A stretch of 64,000 nt of DNA from RH-AL1 sp964247745 (GCA_964247745.1 CAXTVT010000008.1:8317-72316), one strand, 5' to 3'; counted from the stretch's first letter, positions 44,316 through 54,537 are shown. Notes: generated by a model not told the origin, from the sequence alone. Numbers and translations: made by a program.

Positions 44316-46604
44316 TTAACCTTTGCGTCGCGATCTGGAAGAGGACCGAAGGTCACGCGGGCCGCGCCTTAAAGGCGCCCCCCTCGTCCGGGAGCCTTCG
44401 CCCACAACCTCGAAACGCAGCGCGCCGGCGAAAGGCGCCGCTTCGACCAGCTTGACCGTGATGGCGTCGCCGAGGCGCAGCGTCACGCCGGACCGCGAAC
44501 CGACCAGGGCGTGCATCGCCTCCTCGAAGCGGAAATACTCGTCGCCCAGCGTGGCCGCCGGCACGAAACCGTCGGCGCCCGTGTCGGCGAGCTTCACGAA
44601 CAGGCCGGCGCGGGTCACGCCGGCGATGCGGCCGGTGAAGGTCGCGCCGACCTTGTCGGCGAGGTGCGTAGCGATGAGCCGGTCGATGGTCTCACGTTCG
44701 GCCGCCATGGCGCGGCGCTCGGCCGCCGAGATGCGCTCGGACACCTCGGCCAACTCGTCCTTGGCGACGTCCGGCAACGCGCCGATGCCGAGATGACAGG
44801 CCTTGATCAGGGCGCGGTGCACGATGAGGTCGGCGTAACGTCGGATCGGCGAGGTGAAATGCGCGTAACGGCGCAGGTGCAGGCCGAAATGCCCGTAATT
44901 GTCGGCGGTGTATTCGGCCTGGGCCTGGCTGCGCAGCACCACGTCGTTGACGATCTGCTCGTGCTCGGTGCCACGCACCTTCGCAAGGATGCCGTTGAAC
45001 TGGCCCGGCGTCATCACCTGGCCCTTGGCGAGCTTGATCCCGACGGTCTGCAGGAATTCGCCGAGATTGTGCAGCTTCTCGGCCGAGGGCTCGCCGTGGG
45101 CGCGGTAGATCAGCAGCTGGCGCTGCTCTTCCAGCAGTTCCGCCGCCGCCACGTTGGCGAGGATCATGAACTCTTCGATCAGCTTGTGCGCGTCGAGCCG
45201 CTCCGGCGTCAGCACGCGGTCCACCTTGCCGTCGGCATCGAGCAGGATCTTGCGCTCGGGCAGGTCGAGCTCGAGCGGCTGGCGGCGCTCGCGCGCGATC
45301 TTCAGCGCCGCATAGGCCGCCCAGAGCGGGCGCAGCACGCCGGAGAGCAGCGGACGCGTCGTGTCGTCGGGCGCCCCGTCGATCGCCGCCTGGGCCTGGC
45401 CGTAGGCCAGCTTGCCGTGCGAGCGCATCATGATGCGATACAGCGCGTGGCGCCGCTTGCGGCCGTCGGCGCCGATCCACATGCGGATCGCCAGCGCCGG
45501 GCGATCCTCGCCGCCGCGCAGCGAGCAGAGATCGTTGGAGATGCGCTCGGGCAGCATCGGCACGACGCGATCGGGGAAATACACCGAATTGCCGCGCTCG
45601 AGCGCCTCGCGATCGAGCGCGGAACTGGGCCGGACGTAGGCGGCGACGTCGGCGATGGCCACGGTGAGCACGAACCCGTCGGGATTGTCGGGATCGTCGT
45701 CCGGCGCGGCAAAGACGGCGTCGTCGTGGTCCTTGGCGTCGGCGGGATCGATGGTCACCAGCGGCAGGTCGCGCCAGTCCTCGCGGCCGTCGAGGCCCAT
45801 CGGCCGCGCCGCCTCGGCCTCGGCGAGCGTGTCGGGCTTGAAGACGTTCGGGATCTTGTGCGCGCAGATCGCGATCAGGCTCACCGCCTTCTCGCTCGCC
45901 AGGGAACCGATACGTTCCATGACCTTGCAGGCCGGCAGGCCGAGCCGGTCGCCGCGCAGCACGTCGACGGCGACGAGATCGCCGTCGCGGGCGTCGGCCT
46001 CGTCCCCGGCGCGCACGACGAAGGCGCCGCGGTTCGCGGTCTTCTTGTCGACGGGGAACACCTGGCCTCCCGTCCCCGGGCCGGTTCTATAGATGCCGAG
46101 CACCTGGGTGCGGGCCTTGGCCAGCACCTTGACGACACGACCGGCGTAGCCCGGCTCGTCGCCACGCGCCTCGTGCAGGATTTCGGTGCGCACCAGCGCG
46201 CGGTCGCCGAGGCCCGGCGTCGGCGTGCCGGGCTTCTGCCGTCGCGGGATATGCAGCACGATGGTCGGGGCCCGGCCCTGCGCCTCGTCCCACTCGATCG
46301 GCTTGGCCAGCAGGTCGCCGTCGCGATCGCGCGAGAACACCTCGGCGACCAGCGTCGGCGGCAGCACGCCCGGCCGGGTCAGGCTCTTGCGGCGGCGCTC
46401 GATCGCTCCGTCGGCCTCCATCTCCTTGAGCACGTGTTTCAGTCCGATCCTGTCGGCACCCTTGAGGCCGAAGGCGCGCGCGATCTCGCGCTTGCCGATC
46501 TTGGTCGGCGCCCGCTCTCCCGCCGCCTCGCGCTCGCGCGCGACGAAGGCGAGGATGTCCTCGCGGGTGGGGGTGGGAGCAGGATCGGCGGGTTTGCGGG
46601 GCAT
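44316..46604 (-). CDS. rnr: ribonuclease R
   Basis: A 762-residue 3'-5' exoribonuclease. N-terminal winged-helix (about 10-70), cold-shock domains, the RNB catalytic domain with TIDPADAKDHDDAVF (metal aspartates) and HFTSPIRRYADLIVHR, then a C-terminal S1 domain (about 645-725) and a basic tail (SSSRSRRKG). Degrades structured RNA. The ATG at 46604 is used; the upstream frame is antisense to the topA tail. Confidence 0.95.
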   Translation of the reverse strand: MPRKPADPAPTPTREDILAFVAREREAAGERAPTKIGKREIARAFGLKGADRIGLKHVLKEMEADGAIERRRKSLTRPGVLPPTLVAEVFSRDRDGDLLAKPIEWDEAQGRAPTIVLHIPRRQKPGTPTPGLGDRALVRTEILHEARGDEPGYAGRVVKVLAKARTQVLGIYRTGPGTGGQVFPVDKKTANRGAFVVRAGDEADARDGDLVAVDVLRGDRLGLPACKVMERIGSLASEKAVSLIAICAHKIPNVFKPDTLAEAEAARPMGLDGREDWRDLPLVTIDPADAKDHDDAVFAAPDDDPDNPDGFVLTVAIADVAAYVRPSSALDREALERGNSVYFPDRVVPMLPERISNDLCSLRGGEDRPALAIRMWIGADGRKRRHALYRIMMRSHGKLAYGQAQAAIDGAPDDTTRPLLSGVLRPLWAAYAALKIARERRQPLELDLPERKILLDADGKVDRVLTPERLDAHKLIEEFMILANVAAAELLEEQRQLLIYRAHGEPSAEKLHNLGEFLQTVGIKLAKGQVMTPGQFNGILAKVRGTEHEQIVNDVVLRSQAQAEYTADNYGHFGLHLRRYAHFTSPIRRYADLIVHRALIKACHLGIGALPDVAKDELAEVSERISAAERRAMAAERETIDRLIATHLADKVGATFTGRIAGVTRAGLFVKLADTGADGFVPAATLGDEYFRFEEAMHALVGSRSGVTLRLGDAITVKLVEAAPFAGALRFEVVGEGSRTRGAPLRRGPRDLRSSSRSRRKG

Positions 46605-46638
46605 CAACGCGCCCCGGCTCGCGGCGCTAGCGTAATTC

Positions 46639-49470
46639 TCAAGCTTTCTTGGCTTTCTTCGCCGACGCCTTCGCAGCCGGCTTCTTCGCGACAGCCTTCT
46701 TCGGCGCGACCGTCTTCGCGTCGGGCGCCTTCTTGGGTGCAGGCTTCGTCGCCCCGCCACCGGCGCCGCCCTTGTCCTCGACCAGCCGGATCGCCTCCTC
46801 CAGCGTCAGGCTCTCCGGCAACATGTCGCGCTTCAGCGTGGCGTTGGTCTTGCCGTGGTTCACGTAGGGGCCGAAGCGGCCTTGACGCACGGTGATGGCG
46901 CCGCCGTCGGGATGCGCGCCGAGCAAACGCCCTTGCACCGCCAACCCGCCGCCACCGCCGCCGCTCTCCTTCGCAGCCAGCAGCGCGACGGCATCCTCCA
47001 GCGTGAAGGTGGTCGCGTCGGCATCCTTCGGCAGGGTCGCGTTGGTCTTGCCGTGGTTCACGTAGGGGCCGTAGCGCCCGGCCTTGAGCGCCACCGCGCC
47101 GCCCGCGGGATGGTCGCCGAGCACCTTGCCGGCCTGCTCGCCGCCGCCGAAGCGCCGGCCGGTCAGCCCGCTCTCCTTGGCGACGATGAGGTCGATCGCG
47201 CGATTGCCGCCGATCGTCAGCACGTCGTCGTCTTTTCCGAGGTTCGCATAGGTCTTGCCGTGCTGCACGTAAGGGCCGTAGCGCCCGAAGTTGGCGAGGA
47301 TCGGCTCCTTGGTCTCGGGGTGCTTGGCGACCTCGCGCGGCAGCGACAGCAGGGCGACGGCCTGCTCCAGCGTCACGTCGGCCGGCGCCAGGTCCTTGGG
47401 AAGCGAGGAGCGCTTGGGCTTCTCACCCTCGGCCGGCTCGCCCAGCTGGATGTAGGGGCCGAAGCGCCCGTCGCGCAGCGTGACCTCCAGCTCGCTGTCG
47501 GGATGCAGGCCGAGCACCTTGGGGCCGCCGGCTTCGGCCTCGACGCCATCGGCCTGCCCGATCTGGCGCGTGTACTTGCACTCGGGATAGTTCGAGCAGC
47601 CGATGAACGAGCCGAACTTGCCGAGCTTCAGCGAGAGCTGGCCGTTGCCGCAGAGCGTGCACTGACGCGGATCGCCGCCGTCGGCCCGCGCCGGGAAGAT
47701 GTGCGGCCCGAGCACCTCGTTGAGATTGTCGAGCACCTCCGTCGTGCGCAGGTCCTTGGTGCCGGCGATGGCTTCGGAGAAATCCGCCCAGAAGTCGCGC
47801 AGCACGGCGCGCCAGTCGATCTCGTGGTTGGAGATGCGGTCGAGCTTCTCCTCGAGGTCGGCAGTGAAATCGTAGCCGACATAGCGTGAGAAGAAGCTTT
47901 CGAGGAACGCCGTGACGAGGCGCCCCTTGTCCTCCGGCACCAGGCGCTTCTTGTCGACGCGGACGTATTCGCGCGCCTTGAGCGTCTGCACCGTGGCATC
48001 GTAGGTCGAGGGCCGGCCGATGCCGAGCTCCTCCATCCGCTTGATGATCGTCGCCTCGGTGAAGCGCGGTGGCGGCTCGGTGTGGTGCTGCGTGGCCTCG
48101 ACCTTCTCCTTGGCGAGCCGGTCGCCGCGGGACATCGGCGGCAGGCGCGAGCCCTCCTCGTCCTCCTCGTCGTCGCGGCCCTCCTGGTAGAGCTTGAGGA
48201 AGCCGTCGAACTTCACGACCTGGCCGTTGGCGCGCAGGTCCAACGTTCGGCCGTCGACCTCGGCCAGGATCTCGACCGTGGTGCGCTCGAGATCGGCCGA
48301 TTCCATCTGGCTCGCCACCGTGCGGATCCAGATCAGCTCGTAGAGCTTCAGCATCTCCGCATCGAGCACGCGCGCCACGTGCTTGGGCAGCCGCGCCAGC
48401 TCGGTCGGCCGCACCGCCTCGTGCGCCTCCTGCGCGTTCTTGGCCTTGACCGTGTACTTGCGCGGCACCTTGGGCACGTAGCGCTCGCCGAACTCCTTGC
48501 CGATCACGCGCCGCGCTCCGTGGATCGCCTCGGGCGCCATGTCGACGCCGTCGGTGCGCATGTAGGTGATGAGGCCGACCGTCTCGCCGTCGATCTCGAC
48601 GCCCTCGTAGAGGCGCTGCGCCAGCTGCATCGTGCGGTTCGGCGGAAACCCGAGCTTGCGCGAGGCCTCCTGCTGCATCGTCGATGTCGTGAAGGGCGCG
48701 CTCGGGTTGCGCCGCGCCGGTTTGGCCTCGACGGAGGCGATGCTGTAGGCGCCGCGTTCCAGGGCCGCCCTCAGGCCCTTGGCCGACGCCTCGTCCTTGA
48801 TGTCGAGGCGGCCGAGCTTGGTGCCGTCGGCACCCACGAGACGCGCGGTGAAGGCGGCGCCGGCCGCGGTCTTCAGCCCGGCGACCAGCGACCAATATTC
48901 CTGGCGGACGAACTTCTCGATCTCGAGTTCGCGCTCGCACACGATGCGCAACGTCACCGACTGGACGCGGCCGGCCGAACGCGCGCCCGGCAGCTTGCGC
49001 CACAGCACTGGCGACAGGTTGAAGCCCACGAGATAGTCGAGGGCGCGGCGGGCGAGATAGGCGTCGACCAGCGCGGCGTCGATCTCGCGGGGGCGCGCCA
49101 TCGCCTCGGTCACGGCGGCCTTGGTGATCGCGTTGAACGTGACGCGCGCCACCTCCACGTCCTTCAGCACCTTCTTGTTCTTGAGCACCTCCAGCACGTG
49201 CCAGGAGATGGCCTCGCCCTCGCGATCCGGGTCGGTCGCGAGGATCACGCGATCCGCCCCCTTCACCGCCTTGGCGATGACGCTCATGCGCTGGGCCGAC
49301 TTAGTGTCGACATCCCAGATCATCTCGAAATCGGCGTCGGGATCGACCGATCCGTCCTTGGACGGCAGGTCGCGGATGTGGCCGTAGGAGGCGTAGACCT
49401 CGAAGCCTTTGCCCAGATATTTGTTGATCGTCTTTGCCTTGGAGGGCGACTCGACGATGACGACGTCCAT
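46639..49470 (-). CDS. topA: DNA topoisomerase I
   Basis: A 943-residue type IA topoisomerase relaxing negative supercoils. TOPRIM DPDREGEAISWH, active-site Tyr in GLITYMRTDGVDM, and the SxGRVQS motif GARSAGRVQSVTLR are present. After residue 590 there is one four-Cys zinc finger (CTLCGNG, CSNYPEC) and four repeats ending FGPYIQLG, YGPYVQHG, YGPYVNHG and FGPYVNHG. A Lys/Ala/Pro-rich tail ends the protein. The start is MDVVIVESPSKAKT at 49470. dprA and plsY, frequent upstream neighbours, are not adjacent. Confidence 0.96.
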   Translation of the reverse strand: MDVVIVESPSKAKTINKYLGKGFEVYASYGHIRDLPSKDGSVDPDADFEMIWDVDTKSAQRMSVIAKAVKGADRVILATDPDREGEAISWHVLEVLKNKKVLKDVEVARVTFNAITKAAVTEAMARPREIDAALVDAYLARRALDYLVGFNLSPVLWRKLPGARSAGRVQSVTLRIVCERELEIEKFVRQEYWSLVAGLKTAAGAAFTARLVGADGTKLGRLDIKDEASAKGLRAALERGAYSIASVEAKPARRNPSAPFTTSTMQQEASRKLGFPPNRTMQLAQRLYEGVEIDGETVGLITYMRTDGVDMAPEAIHGARRVIGKEFGERYVPKVPRKYTVKAKNAQEAHEAVRPTELARLPKHVARVLDAEMLKLYELIWIRTVASQMESADLERTTVEILAEVDGRTLDLRANGQVVKFDGFLKLYQEGRDDEEDEEGSRLPPMSRGDRLAKEKVEATQHHTEPPPRFTEATIIKRMEELGIGRPSTYDATVQTLKAREYVRVDKKRLVPEDKGRLVTAFLESFFSRYVGYDFTADLEEKLDRISNHEIDWRAVLRDFWADFSEAIAGTKDLRTTEVLDNLNEVLGPHIFPARADGGDPRQCTLCGNGQLSLKLGKFGSFIGCSNYPECKYTRQIGQADGVEAEAGGPKVLGLHPDSELEVTLRDGRFGPYIQLGEPAEGEKPKRSSLPKDLAPADVTLEQAVALLSLPREVAKHPETKEPILANFGRYGPYVQHGKTYANLGKDDDVLTIGGNRAIDLIVAKESGLTGRRFGGGEQAGKVLGDHPAGGAVALKAGRYGPYVNHGKTNATLPKDADATTFTLEDAVALLAAKESGGGGGGLAVQGRLLGAHPDGGAITVRQGRFGPYVNHGKTNATLKRDMLPESLTLEEAIRLVEDKGGAGGGATKPAPKKAPDAKTVAPKKAVAKKPAAKASAKKAKKA

Positions 49471-49752
49471 TCGACAGCAATTCCCTGCGGAGCCGAGTCG
49501 CCGGCAACGCGCTGGCAGTCGATCCCCTGTTACGACAGGCCATATGGTGCGCGGCGTCAACGCCGCCAGCGTCGCAGAAGCCGTCAGCACCGTTGTTGCC
49601 TAAAATGTAGACAGGTCGCCGACAACTCGTTCATCGCGCCCCAAACACTCGCGCTCAATCGACCGGAGGCTTCCGATCGCGTCGTCACGGCCAAGTGATG
49701 GAACCGGCAAGCACCTTGCATTGCAGCGGCCATTGGCAGCGGATCGGGGACC

Positions 49753-50598
49753 ATGATGATTGATGCGGTGAAGCCTGCGCGGGTCGTACAGGCGATGATC
49801 GAGGCCGGCGCGGCGAAGACGCGGCTGACGGTCGGCGAACTCTTCGTGCGCTCGGCGCTCGCCGGCGCCTTCCTTGGCGTCGCGACGACCCTGGCCTTCA
49901 CGGCCGCGACGCAGACCGGCATGCCGATCGTCGGGGCGGTGATCTTCCCCGTCGGCTTCTCGATGATCGTGGTGCTCGGCCTCGACCTCATCACCGGCAG
50001 CTTCGCGCTGCTGCCGATGGCGGTGATGGCCCGCAAGGCGACCATGGGCCAGCTCGTCAAGAACTGGATCGTCACCTTCGTCGGCAACTACGTCGGCGCC
50101 CTGATCTTCGCCGCGCTGATGTTCCTGTCGATGACCAAGGGCGGCACCGACTTCGCCGATCCCGTCGGCGCCAAGGTCATCGCCGCCGTCACCGCCCGCA
50201 CCGCCGGGTTCCTCAATGCCGGCGGCCCCGGTCTGCTGACGGACTTCATCCGCGCCGTGCTCTGCAACTGGATGGTCTGCCTCGGCGTGACGATGGCGCT
50301 CTGCGCGCAGACCTCGGTCGGCAAGATCGTCGGGTGCTGGCTGCCGATCCTGATCTTCTTCGGCCAGGGCTTCGAGCACGCGGTGGTGAACATGGCGCTG
50401 ATGCCGCTCGGCATGATGCTCGGCGCCAAGGTGACGATCGCCCAGTACCTCCTCGGCAACGAGATCCCGACGACGATCGGCAACTTCTTCGGCGGGTTCC
50501 TCTTCACCGGGCTGGCGCTCTACCTCGCCTACCCCACCGGCTCGACCGCCGCCGGGCAGGACGTGATCGCCGACGCCCACGCCGTCGCCGCGGAATAG
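49753..50598 (+). CDS. formate/nitrite transporter family channel
   Basis: A 281-residue FNT-family pentameric channel protein with six helices. GLDLITGSFALLPMAV, GGPGLLTDFIRAVLCNWMVCLGV and FGQGFEHAVVNMALMPLG (the central gating His) are family motifs. Substrate could be formate, nitrite or hydrosulphide. Two Met codons start it; a 282-base gap upstream carries its promoter. No formate dehydrogenase or nitrite reductase gene is near. Confidence 0.9.
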   Translation: MMIDAVKPARVVQAMIEAGAAKTRLTVGELFVRSALAGAFLGVATTLAFTAATQTGMPIVGAVIFPVGFSMIVVLGLDLITGSFALLPMAVMARKATMGQLVKNWIVTFVGNYVGALIFAALMFLSMTKGGTDFADPVGAKVIAAVTARTAGFLNAGGPGLLTDFIRAVLCNWMVCLGVTMALCAQTSVGKIVGCWLPILIFFGQGFEHAVVNMALMPLGMMLGAKVTIAQYLLGNEIPTTIGNFFGGFLFTGLALYLAYPTGSTAAGQDVIADAHAVAAE

Positions 50599-50618
50599 CG
50601 GATCCGAAGCGAATCATC

Positions 50619-50645
50619 CGGGGTCGGGTCGTTGACCCGGCCCCG
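50619..50645 (+). terminator. stem-loop terminator after the FNT gene
   Basis: A 12-bp stem (CGGGGTCGGGTC with GACCCGGCCCCG, one G-U pair) and a 3-base loop lie 20 bases beyond the stop. Only a weak T-tract (TGCTTC) follows. Confidence 0.55.
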
Positions 50646-50869
50646 TGCTTCGACTATGGGCTGCGGCTTCGGTTCGGGTCCGCCCGCCGAAACCGCACCC
50701 GCGGCCGCACTCGTTGCGGCCTGTCGGCCATGTCCGAGGCGACTCGTTCGAGGCAGCAGGAGGGCGCGTTTCTTCCATCCCAGCCGATGGACGACGCGAT
50801 CTGGCGACGACGGCTCTCGAGAGACGTCCGGCGCATCCGTGTCCACCGGCGTCAACGCATCAGGACACG

Positions 50870-51484
50870 ATGACCAAGCGCGCCGAATCCAAGTACAAGC
50901 TCGACCGCCGCATGGGCCAGAACATCTGGGGCCGCCCCAAGAGCCCGGTAAACCGCCGCGAATACGGCCCCGGCCAGCACGGCCAGCGCCGCAAGGGCAA
51001 GATGAGCGACTTCGGCACCCAGCTGAAGGCCAAGCAGAAGCTCAAGGGCTATTACGGCAACATCTCGGAAAAGCAGTTCCGCTCGTATTACGCCGAGGCG
51101 ATCCGCATGAAGGGCGACTCGGGCGACAACCTGATCGGCCTGCTCGAGCGCCGGCTCGACGCCGTCGTGTACCGCGCCAAGTTCGTGCCGACGGTGTTCG
51201 CCGCGCGCCAGTTCGTGAACCACGGCCACGTCAAGGTGAACGGCCGCCGCGTCAACATCCCGTCCTTCCAGGTCAAGGTCGGCGACCTGATCGAAGTCAA
51301 GGAAGCCTCGCGCGAGATGGCGCTGGTGATCGAGGCGCGCGACCTCGCCGAGCGCGACGTCCCCGACTTCTACGAGGTCGACCCCGCCAAGAGCGCCAAG
51401 ATGACCCGCGTGCCGCTCCCGGCCGAGGTGCCCTACCCTGTCATCATGGAGCCGAATCTGGTGATCGAGTTCTACTCGCGCTGA
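50870..51484 (+). CDS. rpsD: 30S ribosomal protein S4
   Basis: A 204-residue primary rRNA-binding protein. Alpha-type N terminus (MTKRAESKYKLDRRMGQNIW, no zinc cysteines), GPGQHGQRRKGKMSDFG and the S4 RNA-binding domain (about 95-160, FVNHGHVKVNGRRVNIPS). Monocistronic with a terminator downstream; about 270 bases of leader precede it, room for autoregulation. Confidence 0.97.
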   Translation: MTKRAESKYKLDRRMGQNIWGRPKSPVNRREYGPGQHGQRRKGKMSDFGTQLKAKQKLKGYYGNISEKQFRSYYAEAIRMKGDSGDNLIGLLERRLDAVVYRAKFVPTVFAARQFVNHGHVKVNGRRVNIPSFQVKVGDLIEVKEASREMALVIEARDLAERDVPDFYEVDPAKSAKMTRVPLPAEVPYPVIMEPNLVIEFYSR

Positions 51485-51504
51485 TCGAGCGCTGTATCCT
51501 CGAC

Positions 51505-51534
51505 AAGCCGCAGCGCAGCCAAGTGCTGCGGCTT
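51505..51534 (+). terminator. stem-loop terminator after rpsD
   Basis: A 10-bp perfect stem AAGCCGCAGC/GCTGCGGCTT with a 10-base loop, followed by ATGCTTTA, 20 bases after the rpsD stop. Confidence 0.65.
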
Positions 51535-51587
51535 ATGCTTTAGTCGCCTATCGAAATGGCTCGACCTCGGAGAGTGACGGCTCCGCG

Positions 51588-52810
51588 TCAGTCCTCCGCC
51601 CTGCGCCCCCGCTTCTCCGCCTTGAGTCCGCGCCGCCCGACCAACGCGTCGTAGACGAGCGCCTTGAGCATCGCGCGATGGCGGAAGCGCTGGCGCGGCG
51701 CCTGCGCCAGGAACACGACGAAGAGGTCCTCGGCCGGATCGACCCAGAACATCGTGTCGGCCATGCCGGTCCACATGATCTCGCCGACCGAGCCCGGATT
51801 GGCGCGGCGCCGAACGCCCGCCTTACGGCGAAGCCCAGCCCGAAGCCGAACCCCGGCTCGACCATCGAGCCCGGCGCCAGCACGATGCCGGTCTCCGGCC
51901 CGATGTGGTCGGCGGTCGCCCATCGCAGCGTCGTCTCAGACAGGAGGATGTCGTCCGCCACCATGCCGCCGGCGAGCAGCATGCGGCAGAAGCGGGCGTA
52001 ATCGTCGAGCGTCGAGACGAGACCGGAGCCGCCCGCCTCCAGCAGCGGCTCGCGGCGGGGGTCGGCGAAGGGCCGGTCGCCCGGCAGCAACTCGCCGGCG
52101 AACGGCTCGGCGATGCGCTCGTAATCGTCGGCGTCGGGCACGTGGAAGCCGGTGTCGACCATGCCGAGCGGCGCGATGAGGCGCTGGCGCAGCACGGCGC
52201 CGAGCGAGCGCCCGGCCGCCACCTCGACGACGCGGCCCAGCACCTCGGTGGCGTGGCCGTATTCCCAAACGGTGCCGGGCTGATGCGCCAGCGGCATGCC
52301 GGCAAGGCGCGCGGCGAAGCCTTCGTTGTCGACGTCGGGGCGGCCGACGCCCGCCGCCGCGTAGAGCGGCGCGACCGGACCGCCGTTGCGCTCGTAGATC
52401 AGGCCGGCGGTGTGGCGCAGCAGGTCGTGCACCGAGGGCGGCCGCACCGGCGCGACCTGGACGCCGTCCACAAGCACGCGCACGCCGGCGAAGGCCGGGA
52501 TGAAGTCGGCGACCGGCTGCGACAGGTGCAGCCGGCCCTCGGCGGCGAGCATCAGCGCCGCCAGCGAGACCAGCGGCTTGGTCATCGAGTGGATCCGGAA
52601 GATCGTATCCAGCGTCATCGGCGTGCCGGCGGCGCGGTTGCGATAGCCCCAGGCGCGCTTCAGCACCGTCTCGCCCTTGCGCTCGATCAACATCGCCGCA
52701 CCGGGGATCAGGCCGCGCGAGACCTCGACGTTGAAGACGTTCTCGATGCGCGCCAGCCGGGCGCCGGAGAAGCCCGCGGCATCGGCCAGCCTGCCGGTTT
52801 CGGCACTCAT
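51588..52810 (-). pseudogene. serine hydrolase (beta-lactamase/esterase class C fold), frameshifted
   Basis: About 400 residues of a class C beta-lactamase-fold esterase. Catalytic SxxK is IHSMTKPLVS; the YxN-like Tyr is WEYGHATEV. The frame breaks near 51803-51830: before it GFGFGLGFAVRR, after it the correct continuation ANPGSVGEIMWTGMADTMFW and DLFVVFLAQAPRQRF lies in another frame ending at 51588. One missing base restores the protein. In the original frame translation runs into Arg/Ser-rich nonsense to 51548. May be a genuine mutation or a sequencing error. Confidence 0.75.
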
Positions 52811-52820
52811 GACGGCGGCC

Positions 52821-53372
52821 TCAGGACAGCGACTTGAGGAAGCCGGCGAAGCGCATCAGGCCTTCGGGCCAAGGGCCGTGGCCGCTCTCGTCGTTGAGGT
52901 GGCCGGAGGTGCCGGCGTCGACCAGCTCGACGTTCCAGGCCTTCGCCATGGCCTCGCTGTCCGCGTAGCCGGCATAGGGATCGTCACGGCTGGCGACCAG
53001 CACGGCGGGAAACGGCAGCGGGCCCTCGGGGAGGTCGGAGAAGGCGGGATCGACCGCGGCGATCGTCCGCAGCACCGCGATCGACGGGGGCGCCACCAGG
53101 AAGGCGCCGACGACGCGTTCGGCGATGCGGTGCGCCGCATGCGCCACCGTGATCACGCCGAGGCTGTGGGCGACGAGGATTGTCGGCCTGGCCGCCGCCT
53201 CCACCGCCGCGACCAGCTGGCCGGTCCAGAGCGCGAGATCGGGATGATGCCAGTCCTCCTGCGCGACGCGGCGCGCCGTGGGAAGTTTGCCCTCCCAGCG
53301 CGAGTACCAATGGTCGGGCGAGCCGCCAGCGAGACCCGGAACGATCAGGATGTCGACGTCGGAGGTTCGCAT
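52821..53372 (-). CDS. RBBP9/YdeN family alpha/beta hydrolase
   Basis: A 183-residue compact alpha/beta hydrolase. DILIVPGLAGGSPDHWYSRWE, the nucleophile elbow VAHSLGVI (Ser near 69) and the C-terminal SGHLNDESGHGPWPEG with catalytic His are typical of RBBP9-like serine hydrolases. Ten bases upstream (by coordinate, downstream of the serine hydrolase start) suggests co-transcription with the frameshifted hydrolase. Substrate unknown. Confidence 0.88.
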   Translation of the reverse strand: MRTSDVDILIVPGLAGGSPDHWYSRWEGKLPTARRVAQEDWHHPDLALWTGQLVAAVEAAARPTILVAHSLGVITVAHAAHRIAERVVGAFLVAPPSIAVLRTIAAVDPAFSDLPEGPLPFPAVLVASRDDPYAGYADSEAMAKAWNVELVDAGTSGHLNDESGHGPWPEGLMRFAGFLKSLS

Positions 53373-53420
53373 CGCGACGGGATAGCAGGCGCCGCGCGGC
53401 GCGCAAGCGGCCTGGGACGA

Positions 53421-53639
53421 TCAGGACGGGCGGTCGGTCGAGCAGATGACCTTCATGTACTGCTTACCGGCCTCGGGCGCGATCGAGGTGGTGGCGAGCG
53501 TGGTCTGGCTCTCGGTCAGGCACTGCGACAGGGAGTGCGCCGGCGGCCCGCGCACGATGTCCAGCGCGGTGTCGGGCGTGCAGGCGGAATGGTCGACGCC
53601 CATCGCGCAGATCAGGATCATCACCTTGTACATTCCCAT
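53421..53639 (-). CDS. conserved hypothetical protein
   Basis: A 72-residue protein starting MGMYKVMILICAMGVDHSAC, with Cys in SACTPDTALDIV, SQCLTESQ and VICSTDRPS. The N terminus is mildly hydrophobic but lacks a clear signal peptide. GGAGG lies 4 bases before this ATG; neighbouring Met codons (53642, 53633) are possible. Similar short proteins occur in Hyphomicrobiales; function unknown. Confidence 0.65.
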   Translation of the reverse strand: MGMYKVMILICAMGVDHSACTPDTALDIVRGPPAHSLSQCLTESQTTLATTSIAPEAGKQYMKVICSTDRPS

Positions 53640-53747
53640 CATGCCTCCGCTGGTTTCATGTGACGATCCTAAGAACACTCGGCCAGCTGTCCATGTGTCG
53701 AATGGCCCGGCGGTAATTCGGTCAAGAAACGCTGCTAGCGTAAGCCC

Positions 53748-54482
53748 ATGCCGAACCTTCGCTCGCTGCTCGTCTCGACCGCCCTGCTGGTGGCGGGCCC
53801 CGCGTGCGCCGAGACCGCGGCCGACACCGCTGCACCCAAGGCGCCGTTCGGCTCCCTCCCGGTCGCCGCGGCGATCGCCCGGCCGGCAGCCTCGCCGCTC
53901 GCCTTCCGGCTGATCGCCAAGGCCGAGGCCGAGAAGGCCGGCCTGCCCTACGCCATGGTCGACGCCGTGATGAAGATCGAGAGCGGCTACCACTCGCAGG
54001 CGCTCGGCGGCGTCGGCGAGATCGGACTGATGCAGGTGCGCCCGGCGACGGCAGCGATGATGGGCTTCCACGGCACGCCGGCCGATCTCGCCGACCCCGC
54101 GACCAACATCCACTACGGCGCCGCCTATCTCGGCAAGGCCTGGCACCTCGCCGGCGGCGACGTCTGCAAGACCCTGATGAAATATCGCGCCGGCCACGGC
54201 GAAACGATCATGACGCCGCTCTCGGTCACCTACTGCCAGCGCGCCCGCGTGCACCTCGCCAGCATCGGCTCGCCGCTCGCCGGCACGATCACCCCGGCCG
54301 ACCTCGTCGCCGCAACGGCGGCGGTGGAGGCGGCGCGCGCCAGCGAGAGCCTGACGTCGCACGGCCGGCCGAAGACGGGTGCGTCGTTCTGGGCCGCGTT
54401 CCGCTCGCGCATCGCCAACGCCAACGCGCGTGTCGAGGCCAAGTGGAAGCGCGCCGGCGTGAAGCGGATCGCGTCGCGCTGA
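53748..54482 (+). CDS. lytic transglycosylase, Slt-type
   Basis: A 244-residue periplasmic murein hydrolase. Signal peptide about 1-21 (cleavage near ACAETA), then a catalytic SLT domain: Glu78 in MKIESGYHS, GEIGLMQVRPATA and NIHYGAAYL. Cuts the MurNAc-GlcNAc bond with 1,6-anhydro formation. C-terminal basic tail. Single gene. Confidence 0.9.
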   Translation: MPNLRSLLVSTALLVAGPACAETAADTAAPKAPFGSLPVAAAIARPAASPLAFRLIAKAEAEKAGLPYAMVDAVMKIESGYHSQALGGVGEIGLMQVRPATAAMMGFHGTPADLADPATNIHYGAAYLGKAWHLAGGDVCKTLMKYRAGHGETIMTPLSVTYCQRARVHLASIGSPLAGTITPADLVAATAAVEAARASESLTSHGRPKTGASFWAAFRSRIANANARVEAKWKRAGVKRIASR

Positions 54483-54537
54483 GTGGCGCGGAACGACGAC
54501 GGTTGTCCCAACCCCGCCCGCGTGGAATGGCTGGGGC

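Noticed and set aside
54483..54537. preQ1 riboswitch ahead of queF
   Set aside because: The 55-base spacer lacks the hairpin and A-rich tail of preQ1 aptamers.
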